From positions 5,952,001-6,016,000 of the forward strand of contig JADKAF010000001.1 of assembly GCA_016719295.1 (NCBI GenBank): a DNA stretch of 64,000 nucleotides, given 5' to 3'. This document shows positions 40,769 through 49,723 of this stretch, one piece after another; the stretch's first letter is position 1, and each line of letters opens with the position of its first letter. This stretch comes from Planctomycetota bacterium. Lineage in GTDB: Bacteria > Planctomycetota > UBA1135 > JADKAF01. The position numbers and the translations under genes were made by a program. The notes beneath the pieces are model-generated. The model made no database searches and was not told where the DNA came from. It was given only the letters and a program-made list of their open reading frames with translations.

Positions 40769-42184
40769 TTGAGACGCCCCGCGATGCTCCCTGATCCCTC
40801 GCTCGCGCGTCCGCGCATTCCCTCGATCGCCGTCCTCGGCGGCGGCCCTGGAGGCCTCTTCACCGCCTGGTCGCTGCAGCGCGCGCTCGATCGCCCCGTG
40901 CACCTCGAGCTCTACGAGGCGAGCGCGCGCCTCGGCGGCAAGGTGCGCACCGCGCGCCTCGGCCCGCGCGGAGTGCCCTACGAAGCGGGAGCTGCCGAGC
41001 TCTACGACTACAGCGCGCTCGGCGAGGATCCGCTGCGCGAGCTCGTCGCCGAGCTCGGCCTCGCGACGCGCCCGATGGAAGGTCACGCGGTCGTCGTCGG
41101 CGGGCGCTTCCTCGCGAACTTGGACGATCTGGAGAGCGCGCTCGGCGCGGAGGCCGCGAGCGCTCTCCGCCGCTTCGATGCCTGCGCGCAGGATCGCCTG
41201 AGCCCTGCGGAGTTCTTCGCGGCCGATCTCGAGGGAGGTTCCGCGAGCGAGGCGCCCGGCCACCGCTTCTCCGCCTTCCTCGACCGGGTACCGAGCCGCG
41301 GAGCGCGCCGCTTCGTCGAGACGCTGATCCACAGCGACCTCGCCACCGAGCCCGAGCGGACCAGCGTGGGCTACGGCCTCCAGAACTACCTGATGAACGA
41401 CCCGCGCTACTTGAAGCTCTACAGCATCGAGGGCGGGAACGAGCGCCTGATCGAAGCCCTCGCGCAGCGCGTGCGCGCCGAGCTGCGTCTCGAGCACGAG
41501 GTGCTCCGCGTCTCGCGCGCGCCGAGCGGGCGCCTCCGTATCGCCTGGCGCTCGCCGCGCAGCAGCGGAGAGCGCGAGCACGATCTCGTCGTCTTGGCGC
41601 TGCCGCTCGAGGCGCTGCGGCGCGTCGCCTTCGAGGGCGAGCTTCTGCGCGCCGCGCTGGCGCGTCACATCGCTGACTACGATCATCCCGCGCACTACCT
41701 GCGCTTGACGCTGCTCTTCGAGCGCCCCTTCTGGCGCGCTCGACTCCAGGATTCCTACGCCATGCTCGAGGCCTTCGGAGGCGCCTGCCTCTACGACGAA
41801 TCTTCCCGCACGCCCGGTGCGGGCTACGGGCTGCTGGGCTGGCTCCTCGGCGGTGAAGCGGCGCGCGCGCACGCGAAGCTCGACGACGCGACGCTGCTCT
41901 CGCGCGCGCTGGAGGAGCTGCCCTTCGAGGGCGCGCTGGCCCGCGAGCTCTTCGTCGCCGGCGCCGTTCATCGCTGGAGCGACGCGGTGAACGCGATCCC
42001 CGGCGGAGAGGTGCCGCGCTCCCACGCGCGCCGCCATCAGCCCGAACCGCACGCGCATCCCGAGCTCTTCGTCGTCGGTGACTACCTCTTCGACTCGACC
42101 TTGAACGGCGTCCTCGACTCGGCGGATCACGTAGCGCACGCGATCGCCGCCCGTCTCGCGGAGTCGAGCGAGGAGGCCGCGTGA
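40769..42184 (+). CDS. FAD-dependent amine-oxidase-fold oxidoreductase
   Basis: A 471-residue flavoprotein. Its N-terminal dinucleotide loop is IAVLGGGPGGLFTAW (residues ~18-32), followed by the ExxxRxGGK-type segment LYEASARLGGKVRT, and it ends with a flavin-binding motif, LFVVGDYLFDSTLNGVLDSA. This is the protoporphyrinogen-oxidase/phytoene-desaturase/amine-oxidase fold. The substrate cannot be assigned; no carotenoid or haem genes are adjacent. Its TGA overlaps the GTG of the next gene (GTGA at 42181-42184), the first of two such overlaps in this three-gene operon. Confidence 0.78.
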   Translation: MRRPAMLPDPSLARPRIPSIAVLGGGPGGLFTAWSLQRALDRPVHLELYEASARLGGKVRTARLGPRGVPYEAGAAELYDYSALGEDPLRELVAELGLATRPMEGHAVVVGGRFLANLDDLESALGAEAASALRRFDACAQDRLSPAEFFAADLEGGSASEAPGHRFSAFLDRVPSRGARRFVETLIHSDLATEPERTSVGYGLQNYLMNDPRYLKLYSIEGGNERLIEALAQRVRAELRLEHEVLRVSRAPSGRLRIAWRSPRSSGEREHDLVVLALPLEALRRVAFEGELLRAALARHIADYDHPAHYLRLTLLFERPFWRARLQDSYAMLEAFGGACLYDESSRTPGAGYGLLGWLLGGEAARAHAKLDDATLLSRALEELPFEGALARELFVAGAVHRWSDAVNAIPGGEVPRSHARRHQPEPHAHPELFVVGDYLFDSTLNGVLDSADHVAHAIAARLAESSEEAA

Positions 42185-43044
42185 GCGACCTGCCGAATCT
42201 TCCGGCCGGCTCCGAGCGCGTCGCGATCGGGTTCACGGCGGAGGAGGCTCCGAGCGGGGCGGTGCTGCTGCTCGTCGATGCGGCGACGAAGCGCCGCGCG
42301 GTCGCGCGCGCGACCGAGCCGCGCGAGAGCTTCACGCCTGGAGCCGGTGCCGGCGTCGATCTCGAGCTCTGGCTCGTGCCGACGAGCGGCGAGTCCCGCG
42401 AAGAGGAGGAGCTGCTCGTCGAAGCGCTGCGTGCGGAGCTCGCCGCGGCGGGGGAACGCGACAGAGCGGCCCCGCCTCCCCCGGTGGTCGTCGCGCTGCA
42501 GAGCGCGTACGTGCTGTGGTCTCCCGGCGTGCTGGTTCTCCTCTCGCCGCGCGAGCGCTGGCTCGCGCTCCGTCGCGCGGCGATCGACGCCGCGTTCGTG
42601 ATCGGCGAGCTGCGCGCGATCGAGGAGGCCGTCGAAGCGACTTGGCCCGAGCTCGAAGCCGATGCGTCGCTCGCGTTCGAGAGCAGCGAGCGCGCGTTGC
42701 CGCGCCGCGACGAGCTGCGCGCGCGCTTCTCCCGCGTGCTCGCGCTGCGCATGCGGCTCTCCCGGCTCGCGCCGAGGGCACTCCTGCCCCACGTTCATCC
42801 TCCGACGCTGGCGAGTCAGCTCGCCGAACGCCTGCGCGAGCGCGCGCGCCTGCCCGAGCGTCTGGAGCACCTGCGCGAGAAGCTCGAGCTCCAGTTCCAA
42901 GCCGTCGAGCTCGCGAGCCAGCGCTTCAGCGACTACGCGCTCGCGCGAACCGGGCACTCACTGGAGTGGGTGATCATCGTCTTGCTCGCAGGCCAGACGA
43001 TCCTGCTCCTGGTCGAGCTCCTCGCGGGCTACGGCGCGGCATGA
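42181..43044 (+). CDS. RMD1/DUF155-family membrane-tethered protein
   Basis: A 287-residue protein with a GTG start overlapping the previous stop. The C-terminal third is the recognisable part of the RMD1/RMND1 (DUF155) family: a long helical segment LPERLEHLREKLELQFQAVE followed by GHSLEWVIIVLLAGQTILLL, a single C-terminal transmembrane helix. The N-terminal half is more variable than usual. The eukaryotic relatives act in mitochondrial translation or meiosis; the bacterial role is unknown. It sits between a flavoprotein and a heparan-acetyltransferase-like gene, both coupled by overlapping start/stop codons. Confidence 0.7.
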   Translation: MSDLPNLPAGSERVAIGFTAEEAPSGAVLLLVDAATKRRAVARATEPRESFTPGAGAGVDLELWLVPTSGESREEEELLVEALRAELAAAGERDRAAPPPPVVVALQSAYVLWSPGVLVLLSPRERWLALRRAAIDAAFVIGELRAIEEAVEATWPELEADASLAFESSERALPRRDELRARFSRVLALRMRLSRLAPRALLPHVHPPTLASQLAERLRERARLPERLEHLREKLELQFQAVELASQRFSDYALARTGHSLEWVIIVLLAGQTILLLVELLAGYGAA

Positions 43045-44132
43045 ACTCGGGCTCGTCGCGCTACCTCGAGATCGACGTGCTGCGCACGCTGGCCATCTTC
43101 TCGATGGTCTTCGTGCACTTCTGCGAGAACCTCGCCGGAGTCACGCCGCCCTTCACCGGCTTCGGGGCGCCGCTCTTCGCGTTCCTCTCGGGTGCTAGCT
43201 ATCACCTCTGGCGCAGCGCGCAAGAACGGCGCGGGCGCGCGGAGAGCGAGATCGCGAAGGCCACGATCCGGCGCGGCCTCTTCCTGCTCGGGCTCGGCTT
43301 CGCGTTCAACATCTTCGTCTGGCTGCCCGAGGATACGTTCAACTGGGACGTGCTGAGCTTCCTCGGTGTGGCCTGGATGAGCTTGGAGCTCGTGCGCCGC
43401 TGGCCGTTGCCGGTCCTCGCGTTCGCGGCCCTCGTGATCTACGCGCTGAGCCCCGTCGCGCGCGGCATCGCCGACTATCCCGCGTATTGGACCGCGGGCT
43501 ACTTCGATCCCGACCTCTGCCTCTCCGACGTGCTCCTCGGCGCGCTCGTCACGGGCTACTTCCCGCTCCTCCCGTGGATCGTCTATCCGTGGGTCGGCTA
43601 CGCCATTGGCTCGACCCTCTTCGGAACGGCGGAACGCGCGGGCTCGGCGCGTCTCGCGCAGCGCTCGGGGACCGCGCTCGTGGTCGTCGCCGGCACGCTG
43701 CTCTTCCTGCAGCAGCGCTGGCCCGCGCTCTTGCCGCGCGGCGCGCGAGACGCCTGGACGATGTTCCCACCCTCGCTCGCCTATGTCGCCGGATCGCTCG
43801 GCCTCGCGATGCTGGTCCTCGCGTGGCTCCCGCGCGTCCTCCCGAACGGGGATCACCGCACGGCGCGGACGCTGCAGCTCGTCGCGCGCACCTTCAGCCG
43901 TCACGCGCTGACGCTCTATCTCCTGCACCACGTCGTTCATCTCTGGCCGCTCTGGATCGCCGCCGGCTTGGACGGCGAGGAGCCCACGGCCTATTGGCGC
44001 GCGGCATCGTCGACCCCTGCGGCCGGTCTGCTCGCAGCGTGCTTCTTGATCGCGAGCTACGCCGGCCTGCGCTGGATGGACCGCCATGGGCGGCGCGGCA
44101 TCGAGGATCTCATGCGCTGGCTCTGCGACTGA
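43041..44132 (+). CDS. Heparan-alpha-glucosaminide N-acetyltransferase-like membrane protein
   Basis: A 363-residue integral membrane protein starting at the ATG overlapping the RMD1-like stop (ATGA). Its first helix, YLEIDVLRTLAIFSMVFVHF, is the hallmark of the DUF1624/HGSNAT catalytic family, and about ten further hydrophobic segments follow. The histidine in FVHFCEN is at the position expected for the acetyl-transfer site. Family members move acetyl or acyl groups across the membrane onto sugars, so an envelope-glycan modification role is likely. It is the last gene of the three-gene operon from 40769. Confidence 0.75.
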   Translation: MNSGSSRYLEIDVLRTLAIFSMVFVHFCENLAGVTPPFTGFGAPLFAFLSGASYHLWRSAQERRGRAESEIAKATIRRGLFLLGLGFAFNIFVWLPEDTFNWDVLSFLGVAWMSLELVRRWPLPVLAFAALVIYALSPVARGIADYPAYWTAGYFDPDLCLSDVLLGALVTGYFPLLPWIVYPWVGYAIGSTLFGTAERAGSARLAQRSGTALVVVAGTLLFLQQRWPALLPRGARDAWTMFPPSLAYVAGSLGLAMLVLAWLPRVLPNGDHRTARTLQLVARTFSRHALTLYLLHHVVHLWPLWIAAGLDGEEPTAYWRAASSTPAAGLLAACFLIASYAGLRWMDRHGRRGIEDLMRWLCD

Positions 44133-44222
44133 CCGGCTCTCCGCTCCGGCGAAGCGCCTCCATGAAGTTCTGATGAAGGGCGCGCCGAGTCGTGCGCCGA
44201 GCGCCAACATGTTCGCCCTCCG

Positions 44223-45338
44223 ATGGCTTCCCCCGACTTCGATCGCACCACCTTCTCCGCCGCGGCGCACCTGGCGCCGAAGAACGCCGCGCATTTCCTG
44301 ACCGTCGTCGAGGGCGTCGAGCCCGAGCGTTCGGTCCGGCTCGGCGCCGAGGCGCTGATCCTCGGGCGCGAGGGCTCGCGGCCGTTCCATCTGCCGGACC
44401 CCGAGATCTCGCGTTCGCATTGCGAGCTGAAGCTCGTGGGGGAGAGTCTGCGGGTCCGCGATCTCGGCTCGACGAACGGAACCTACATCGACGGCGAGCG
44501 CGTGGAGGGCGAGCGCGAGCTGCCCGTGGCGAGCCTCCTGCAGATCGGGAAGCACACGCTGAGGCATGAGCTCCTCTCTCCGGAGGAGGTCGCGCGCCAC
44601 GAGCAACTGAGCGGCGAGCTCGAGCGCGCGCGGCGCTACATCGAGGACCTGATCCCGCTGCCTTGGTCCGACGGTCCGGTGCGCGTCGATTGGTGCTTGG
44701 TGCCCACCGCGAGGCTCGGCGGCGACTGTCTGGGCTATCACGCGCTGGCCGATGGTCGCATCGCGATCTACTTGCTCGATGTGTGTGGGCACGGCGTCGG
44801 CTCGGCCCTGCATTCCGCGTCCGCCCTCAACATGCTCCGGCGCAGCACGCTGCCGGCCTGCGACTTCGGCGCGCCGGAGATCGTGCTGCAGCGCTTGAAC
44901 GAGACCTTCGCGATGGAGGACCACGGGGGCATGTACTTCACGCTGTGGTATGGCGTGCTCGATCCGCGGAGCGGGGAGCTGCGCTACTCTTCGGCGGGTC
45001 ATCCACCGGCCCTCGTGCTGGAGCCGAGCGGTGCGATCGTCGCGCGCTTGCGCTGTCCCAATCCTCCGATCGGAGTCCTGGCGGGAAAGCGCTTCACGGC
45101 GGCGGCGACGCAGCTCGAGCGGGGGCAGCGCTTGTTCGTCTTCAGCGACGGCGTCTACGAGCTCGGCGCGGCTGGCAGCGGTGGCGATGGAATCGCCGCA
45201 CTCGAAGCCCTGCTCTCCTCGCTCGGCGACTCGCCCTTGGCGGAGCCGCGACGCCTGTACGATCGCGCGCGCGTCGCGGTCGGCGGAGAGCTCGGCGACG
45301 ATTACACCTTGCTCGTGCTCTCGCGCGAGCGCACGTAG
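44223..45338 (+). CDS. FHA-domain SpoIIE/PP2C-type serine phosphatase
   Basis: A 371-residue soluble protein. Residues ~25-120 are an FHA domain with LILGREGSR, EISRSHCEL and DLGSTNGTYIDG, which would dock phosphothreonine. After a short helix, residues ~155-368 are a SpoIIE-type PP2C phosphatase with metal-binding aspartates in GGDCLGY, LLDVCGHG, FSDGVYEL and GELGDDYTLLVL. It starts a three-gene cassette with a STAS protein (12 bases downstream) and a HATPase. In such partner switches the phosphatase dephosphorylates the STAS antagonist. The FHA domain suggests control by a Hanks-type kinase such as the one encoded at 46255. Confidence 0.9.
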   Translation: MASPDFDRTTFSAAAHLAPKNAAHFLTVVEGVEPERSVRLGAEALILGREGSRPFHLPDPEISRSHCELKLVGESLRVRDLGSTNGTYIDGERVEGERELPVASLLQIGKHTLRHELLSPEEVARHEQLSGELERARRYIEDLIPLPWSDGPVRVDWCLVPTARLGGDCLGYHALADGRIAIYLLDVCGHGVGSALHSASALNMLRRSTLPACDFGAPEIVLQRLNETFAMEDHGGMYFTLWYGVLDPRSGELRYSSAGHPPALVLEPSGAIVARLRCPNPPIGVLAGKRFTAAATQLERGQRLFVFSDGVYELGAAGSGGDGIAALEALLSSLGDSPLAEPRRLYDRARVAVGGELGDDYTLLVLSRERT

Positions 45339-45350
45339 AGGTCTCGGAAG

Positions 45351-45695
45351 ATGGAGCTCGAAGTCGTTGCGAAGACCGACGAGTGGACGCTGCTGGCGCT
45401 CCGGGGGCGCCTGGACACGGCCGGCGTCGATCAGATCGAGGCCCGCTTCAGCTCCGCGCTAGCCCGTGCGCGCCACGGCGTGATCGACCTCTCGGGGGTG
45501 AGCTTCCTCGCTTCCCTCGGCGTGCGCATGCTCCTCACCGCTGCGAAGATGCTCGCGCGGCGCGGGGCCACGCTCACGCTGGTAGCTCCGCAGGAGCTCG
45601 TCCACGAAGCGCTGCGTTTCTCCTCGATCGACGAGATCCTGCCCGTGGTGCCGGATCTTGCCGCGGCGCGCCGGCATCTCGGCTTGACCCCATGA
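45351..45695 (+). CDS. STAS-domain anti-sigma-factor antagonist
   Basis: A 114-residue single STAS domain. It shows the usual LRGRLDTAGVDQIEARF opening, and DLSGVSFLASLGVRML carries Ser55 where SpoIIAA/RsbV-type proteins are phosphorylated. It lies between the FHA-SpoIIE phosphatase and the HATPase gene. By analogy it would cycle between a phosphorylated form made by the HATPase kinase and a free form made by the phosphatase. Its stop overlaps the HATPase start (ATGA). No sigma factor is adjacent, so the final target is unknown. Confidence 0.9.
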   Translation: MELEVVAKTDEWTLLALRGRLDTAGVDQIEARFSSALARARHGVIDLSGVSFLASLGVRMLLTAAKMLARRGATLTLVAPQELVHEALRFSSIDEILPVVPDLAAARRHLGLTP

Positions 45696-46138
45696 CCGCC
45701 CACGAGCGATCCACGGCGATCGCGCGCTTCGAGCTCGAGCTCTCGAGCACCTACGGACAGATGGCCGAGCGCTGCGCGGAGCTCGAGCAGCGCCTCCTCG
45801 CGCTCGGCGTGGAGCCGGCGGCGCGCTATCGCGCTCAGCTGGTCTACGAGGAGCTGGTAGGGAACGTCCTTCGCTATGGAGGGGCGCCGGCGGGTGGCAT
45901 CCAGCTGCGCCTCGAGGTCGTCGTCGAGCGAGAACGGCTGGTCCTGGTGATCCTGGACGACGGCCTGCCGTTCGATCCCACCGCCGAGCCGGACCCGCCG
46001 AACGCGCGGAGCGTGGCCGAGGCGAGAGTTGGCGGGCGGGGGATCGCGATGGTGCGCCGCGTGGCACGGCGCTTCGTCTACCGCCGGGAAGGACGGCGCA
46101 ATCGAGTCGAGCTAGAGATCACGCGCGACGCGAGCTGA
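45692..46138 (+). CDS. RsbW/SpoIIAB-type HATPase anti-sigma kinase
   Basis: A 148-residue GHKL ATPase domain with N-box YEELVGNVLRYGG, G1 box DDGLPFDP and G2 box GGRGIAMVRRV. It has no dimerisation H-box and no sensor, as expected for serine-kinase anti-sigma factors. It overlaps the STAS gene by four bases, so the pair is translated together. It would phosphorylate the STAS protein and bind an unidentified sigma factor or other partner. Confidence 0.88.
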   Translation: MTAHERSTAIARFELELSSTYGQMAERCAELEQRLLALGVEPAARYRAQLVYEELVGNVLRYGGAPAGGIQLRLEVVVERERLVLVILDDGLPFDPTAEPDPPNARSVAEARVGGRGIAMVRRVARRFVYRREGRRNRVELEITRDAS

Positions 46139-46254
46139 AGCGGACTCCGGATCGGATCTCCCGTGTCCGCGCTCGATCCGCTAAGTTCTGCGGCCTCGGT
46201 CACGCCTGCGCTCTCCATGCGCCCTGGGAGCGCGTGGGACCGCGATCACCCCGG

Positions 46255-49200
46255 ATGCCACCCGAACCGCACCCCTCGCTCGAAGAGCTGTTCGCCAAGC
46301 TGAGCCCGCTCTCCGCCGCCGAGCGAGCGGCTCGGCTCGCGGCGCTCCGGCTCCCGGCCGACTTGCGTGAAGAGCTGGAGTCGCTCCTCGACGCGATGGC
46401 TCCGGCATCGGGAGTGCCTCTGAGCGACCGCACGACCGTGGGCGATCCGCCGCCCGCGCGCAACGCCTCGAGAGCGCCGTTGCCGGAGGCGCTGCAGGAG
46501 TTCGGCTCCTACAAGCTGATCCGCGAGCTGGGTCGCGGCGCGCAAGGCGTCGTCTTCCTCGCCGAGCACAAGGTGATCCACCGTCGCGTGGCGCTGAAGA
46601 TGCTCTCTTCGGCGGCGACGCAGTCCGACGCGATCCGCGAGCGCTTCCGACGCGAAGCGGAGATCACTTCTCGGCTGAGCCACGCGGGGATCTGCGGGAT
46701 CTACGAAGTCGGCGAGGAGCAGGGCGTCCCGTTCATCGCGATGCAGCTCATCGACGGCGTGCCGCTCGAGAAGGCGCTGCACGCGCGGAAGGTCGGGGGC
46801 GACGAAGGTGGCCTCGCGGAGGCGAACGCGATCGGGCTCGGCGGACGGAGCTGGCCCGAGATCCAGACGCTGCTGCGCTTCTTCGAGCGCGCCGCGCGCG
46901 CGCTGCACGTCGCGCACGAAGCGGGTTTGGTCCACCGCGACATCAAGCCCGGCAACATCATGGTGACGAAGAGCGGCGAGCCGATCGTCGTCGACTTCGG
47001 CGCCGCGCGCGACCTCGACGCGATCGGCCACACGCTGACGCAGGAGGGCACGCTCGTCGGGACGCCGGCCTACATGGCGCCCGAGCAGATCCGCGGGAAC
47101 CGCGGCGGCGTCGATCGAAGAGCGGACATCTACGGGCTCACCGCGTCGCTCTACGAGTGCCTGACGCTGCAGCGGCCCTTCGATGCGGAGTCGCTGGACG
47201 AGCTCTTCCACAAGATCCAGACCAAGGTCGCCGCGAGCCCGCGGAAGTTGAACCCGATCGTGACGCGCGACCTCGAGGTCGTGATCGAGGTCGGTCTCGA
47301 GCGCGAGGTCGACCGGCGCTATCCGACCGCCGAGGCGCTGGCCGAGGATCTCCAGCGCGTCGCGACGCAGCAAAAGGTGAGCGCGCGTGCGGCCGGTCTC
47401 GTGCGGCGCCTCAAGAAGTGGGCGCGCGCGAATCCGGTGCAGGCGATCGCCGCCGCGGCGTTGCTGCTCTTCGTGCTGTCGGGGCTCGGCGTCTGGGCCG
47501 CGCGCGTGCGCGAGCGCGTGCTCGCGGTGCGCGGGCACGTGGCGGAAGCGGAGCAGCTGATCGAGCAGGGGAACTTCCCCGCGGCGTTCGAGGCGATCGC
47601 GAAGGCCCTCGAGCGCGACCCCGAGAATCCCGAGCCACGTGAGCTGCGCTCGCGCGCGGAGCTCGCGCAGGAGCGCGCGGCGCGCGAGGCACGCCGCCGC
47701 ACCGATCTCGCCGCCGCAGAGGCCGCGCTGGAGGAGGCCGCCGCGGTGCTCGCGCGCTACGAGAGCGCGCGCGAGGAGCACGCGTCGCTCGGTCTTTCGA
47801 TCGCCGCGCAGCGCCAAGAGGTGATGAGCGCGTATGCGAGCGACGAACGGCGGGCCGCTTTCGCAGCGGAGGAGCAGAAGGTCAAGGATCTCGCGCTCGC
47901 GCAGGAGACCTTGCTCGCCACCGCGCGCGAGGCGCTGGATCGCGGCGTGCGCTTGGAGTCGCCCTGGCTGGAAGCGCGCAGCGCGGCCAGCGATGCCGCG
48001 CTCGCCGACTACGCGATGCGTCTCTGGAGGCGCGCCAAGGCCGCGGGTGACGAAGCCGAAGCAGCGTCGCTGCGGGCCGAGGTCGAGAGTTTCGATCGCG
48101 AGCAGCGCCACGCGCGCGAGCTCCTCGGCCGCGGCACGCTCGCGATCGAGCTCGCTCCGTCCGACGCCGAGCTCTTCCTCTTCCGCTGCGAGTCGCGCGA
48201 GCGCTTGCGCGGCTCGCTCGTCGTGCCGCGCTTGGTGCCGGTGCCGACCCGCGGCGTCGGCCGCAGCCGCGAGGCCGCGTGGTGCGAAGGGTTCTTCCCC
48301 GGCGATCCCTGCCTCGTCGTGCTCGAGGTCGACGCCGATTCGCATGCCGCGCGTGCGGGGCTCCGCCCCGGTGACCTCGTGATCGCGTTGAACGGCCAGC
48401 CCTGCGGCGACGGCCTCTTCCTGCGCGCGCTGGGCAAGGATCCCGAGCTCGCACGCACGCTCGTGCCGTGGGATCGCCTCGTCGCCGTGAACGGCCTCCC
48501 GATCGCGGACGCGTTTGACTGGGGCTACAGCGAGATCGCGCGCGATCCCGCGCGGCTCGACTTGGATCGACTGCAGCTCGCCTCGCGCGCGGAGCCGCTC
48601 CTCCTCGAGAAGTCGAGCCTCGAGTGGGTGCGCCCCGCGGTTGCTGCTCGCGGCAAGGGTCCGGCCGAGCTGCGCCTGCGTTGCTTGCGCAATGGCGAGG
48701 AGCTCGAGCTGGTCGTACCGGCGAACGAGCCGTCGGGGCTGCGCACCGAAGCAACCGCCTATCCCTTGATCTTCTCCGCGGCGAATCGCATCGAGCCCAG
48801 CGCCGCGCTCGAAGTCGATCCCGGCGCGTATCTCCTGGTCGCGCGGAAGCAGGACTGCGCCACGTTGCGCTTCTCCTGCAGCGTGCCGGCGCTCGGCGCC
48901 GCGCGTGCGCAGCTGATGCTGCTGCCGAGTGCCGCCGTGCCGCCGGGCTTCGTGCACGTGCCCGCGGGAGCCGTGCTCCTCGGCGGCGATCTCGAAGCGC
49001 GGAACTCGCCGCCCGAGCAGCTGGTCGAGGTCGGCGATTTCTTCGTCGCGCGGCTCGAGGTCACCAACGCCGAGTGGTACGCGTTCGTGAACGATCCCGC
49101 GACGCTCGCGCTCATCGCCGCGCGAGGCGAGCGCAGCTTCGTGCCGCGCGAGCCGAGCAAGCTGATGGCGAAGAAGCGCGAGGACGGCGCAGGCTACGAG

Positions 49201-49698
49201 CCCGCGCGCGGACGACCGGACACCGCGGTCTACGGCATCTCGCACGCCGATGCGCGCGCGTTCGTCGCGTGGAAGAACGCCGAAGCCGAGCGCGCGCTCT
49301 CGCCTTGGGTCTTCGATCTACCCAGCAGTGCCGAATGGGAGAAGGCCGCGCGCGGCGGCGACGGCCGCACCTATCCCTGGGGCTCGCGCTTCGATCCCTC
49401 GCTCACCGTCGGGCGCCATCGCAAGGCCACCTGGCTGCTCGACGAGCCGGCCGGTGCGGAGCTCGGCGACGAATCGCCGTACGGCATCCGCGATCTCGGC
49501 GGCTCGCGCTTCGAGTGGACCTCCGAGGAGGTCGGTAAGGCCGCGAGCGAGGAGCAGCGCGAGTTCTACTACCGCAGCGGATCGTGGTTCGTGGACACGC
49601 CGGCGGTCTTCCGCGCGGCGGCGCGCTTCAGCGGGAACGCGAACGCCGCGAACGGATCGACGGGCCTGCGCCTCGTCGCCCGCCCGCGGCGTTCCTGA
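46255..49698 (+). CDS. Membrane Ser/Thr kinase fused to PDZ and FGE-sulfatase (SUMF1-like) domains
   Basis: I use the ATG at 46255 (1147 residues); a GTG at 46234 would add seven. A Hanks-type kinase spans residues ~85-360: Lys115 in VALKML, HRDIKPGN with Asp229, DFG-like DFGAAR with Asp247, and YMAPEQ. One transmembrane helix follows (~395-415, AIAAAALLLFVLSGLGV), then helical/TPR-like coils to ~600, a PDZ domain (~660-760, ARAGLRPGDLVIALNG), a linker, and an FGE-sulfatase domain (~900-1147, FFVARLEVTNAEWYAFV, SSAEWEKAARGGDGRTYPWG, STGLRLVAR). The kinase faces the cytoplasm and the PDZ/FGE part lies outside, so it may sense an extracytoplasmic ligand. Such fusions are a planctomycete trait. 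The FHA phosphatase upstream is a candidate cytoplasmic target. Confidence 0.87.
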   Translation: MPPEPHPSLEELFAKLSPLSAAERAARLAALRLPADLREELESLLDAMAPASGVPLSDRTTVGDPPPARNASRAPLPEALQEFGSYKLIRELGRGAQGVVFLAEHKVIHRRVALKMLSSAATQSDAIRERFRREAEITSRLSHAGICGIYEVGEEQGVPFIAMQLIDGVPLEKALHARKVGGDEGGLAEANAIGLGGRSWPEIQTLLRFFERAARALHVAHEAGLVHRDIKPGNIMVTKSGEPIVVDFGAARDLDAIGHTLTQEGTLVGTPAYMAPEQIRGNRGGVDRRADIYGLTASLYECLTLQRPFDAESLDELFHKIQTKVAASPRKLNPIVTRDLEVVIEVGLEREVDRRYPTAEALAEDLQRVATQQKVSARAAGLVRRLKKWARANPVQAIAAAALLLFVLSGLGVWAARVRERVLAVRGHVAEAEQLIEQGNFPAAFEAIAKALERDPENPEPRELRSRAELAQERAAREARRRTDLAAAEAALEEAAAVLARYESAREEHASLGLSIAAQRQEVMSAYASDERRAAFAAEEQKVKDLALAQETLLATAREALDRGVRLESPWLEARSAASDAALADYAMRLWRRAKAAGDEAEAASLRAEVESFDREQRHARELLGRGTLAIELAPSDAELFLFRCESRERLRGSLVVPRLVPVPTRGVGRSREAAWCEGFFPGDPCLVVLEVDADSHAARAGLRPGDLVIALNGQPCGDGLFLRALGKDPELARTLVPWDRLVAVNGLPIADAFDWGYSEIARDPARLDLDRLQLASRAEPLLLEKSSLEWVRPAVAARGKGPAELRLRCLRNGEELELVVPANEPSGLRTEATAYPLIFSAANRIEPSAALEVDPGAYLLVARKQDCATLRFSCSVPALGAARAQLMLLPSAAVPPGFVHVPAGAVLLGGDLEARNSPPEQLVEVGDFFVARLEVTNAEWYAFVNDPATLALIAARGERSFVPREPSKLMAKKREDGAGYEPARGRPDTAVYGISHADARAFVAWKNAEAERALSPWVFDLPSSAEWEKAARGGDGRTYPWGSRFDPSLTVGRHRKATWLLDEPAGAELGDESPYGIRDLGGSRFEWTSEEVGKAASEEQREFYYRSGSWFVDTPAVFRAAARFSGNANAANGSTGLRLVARPRRS

Positions 49699-49723
49699 TG
49701 CGCGCGATGCGCGTCGGCCGGGG

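Noticed and set aside
39368..42139. A 923-codon minus-strand open frame
   Set aside because: It crosses the long hairpin and three clear plus-strand genes, and shows only shadow composition.
46246..49245. A 999-codon open frame on the minus strand
   Set aside because: It is antisense to the kinase-PDZ-FGE gene, is Arg/Leu/His-rich without domains, and arises from the third-position G/C bias of a GC-rich genome.
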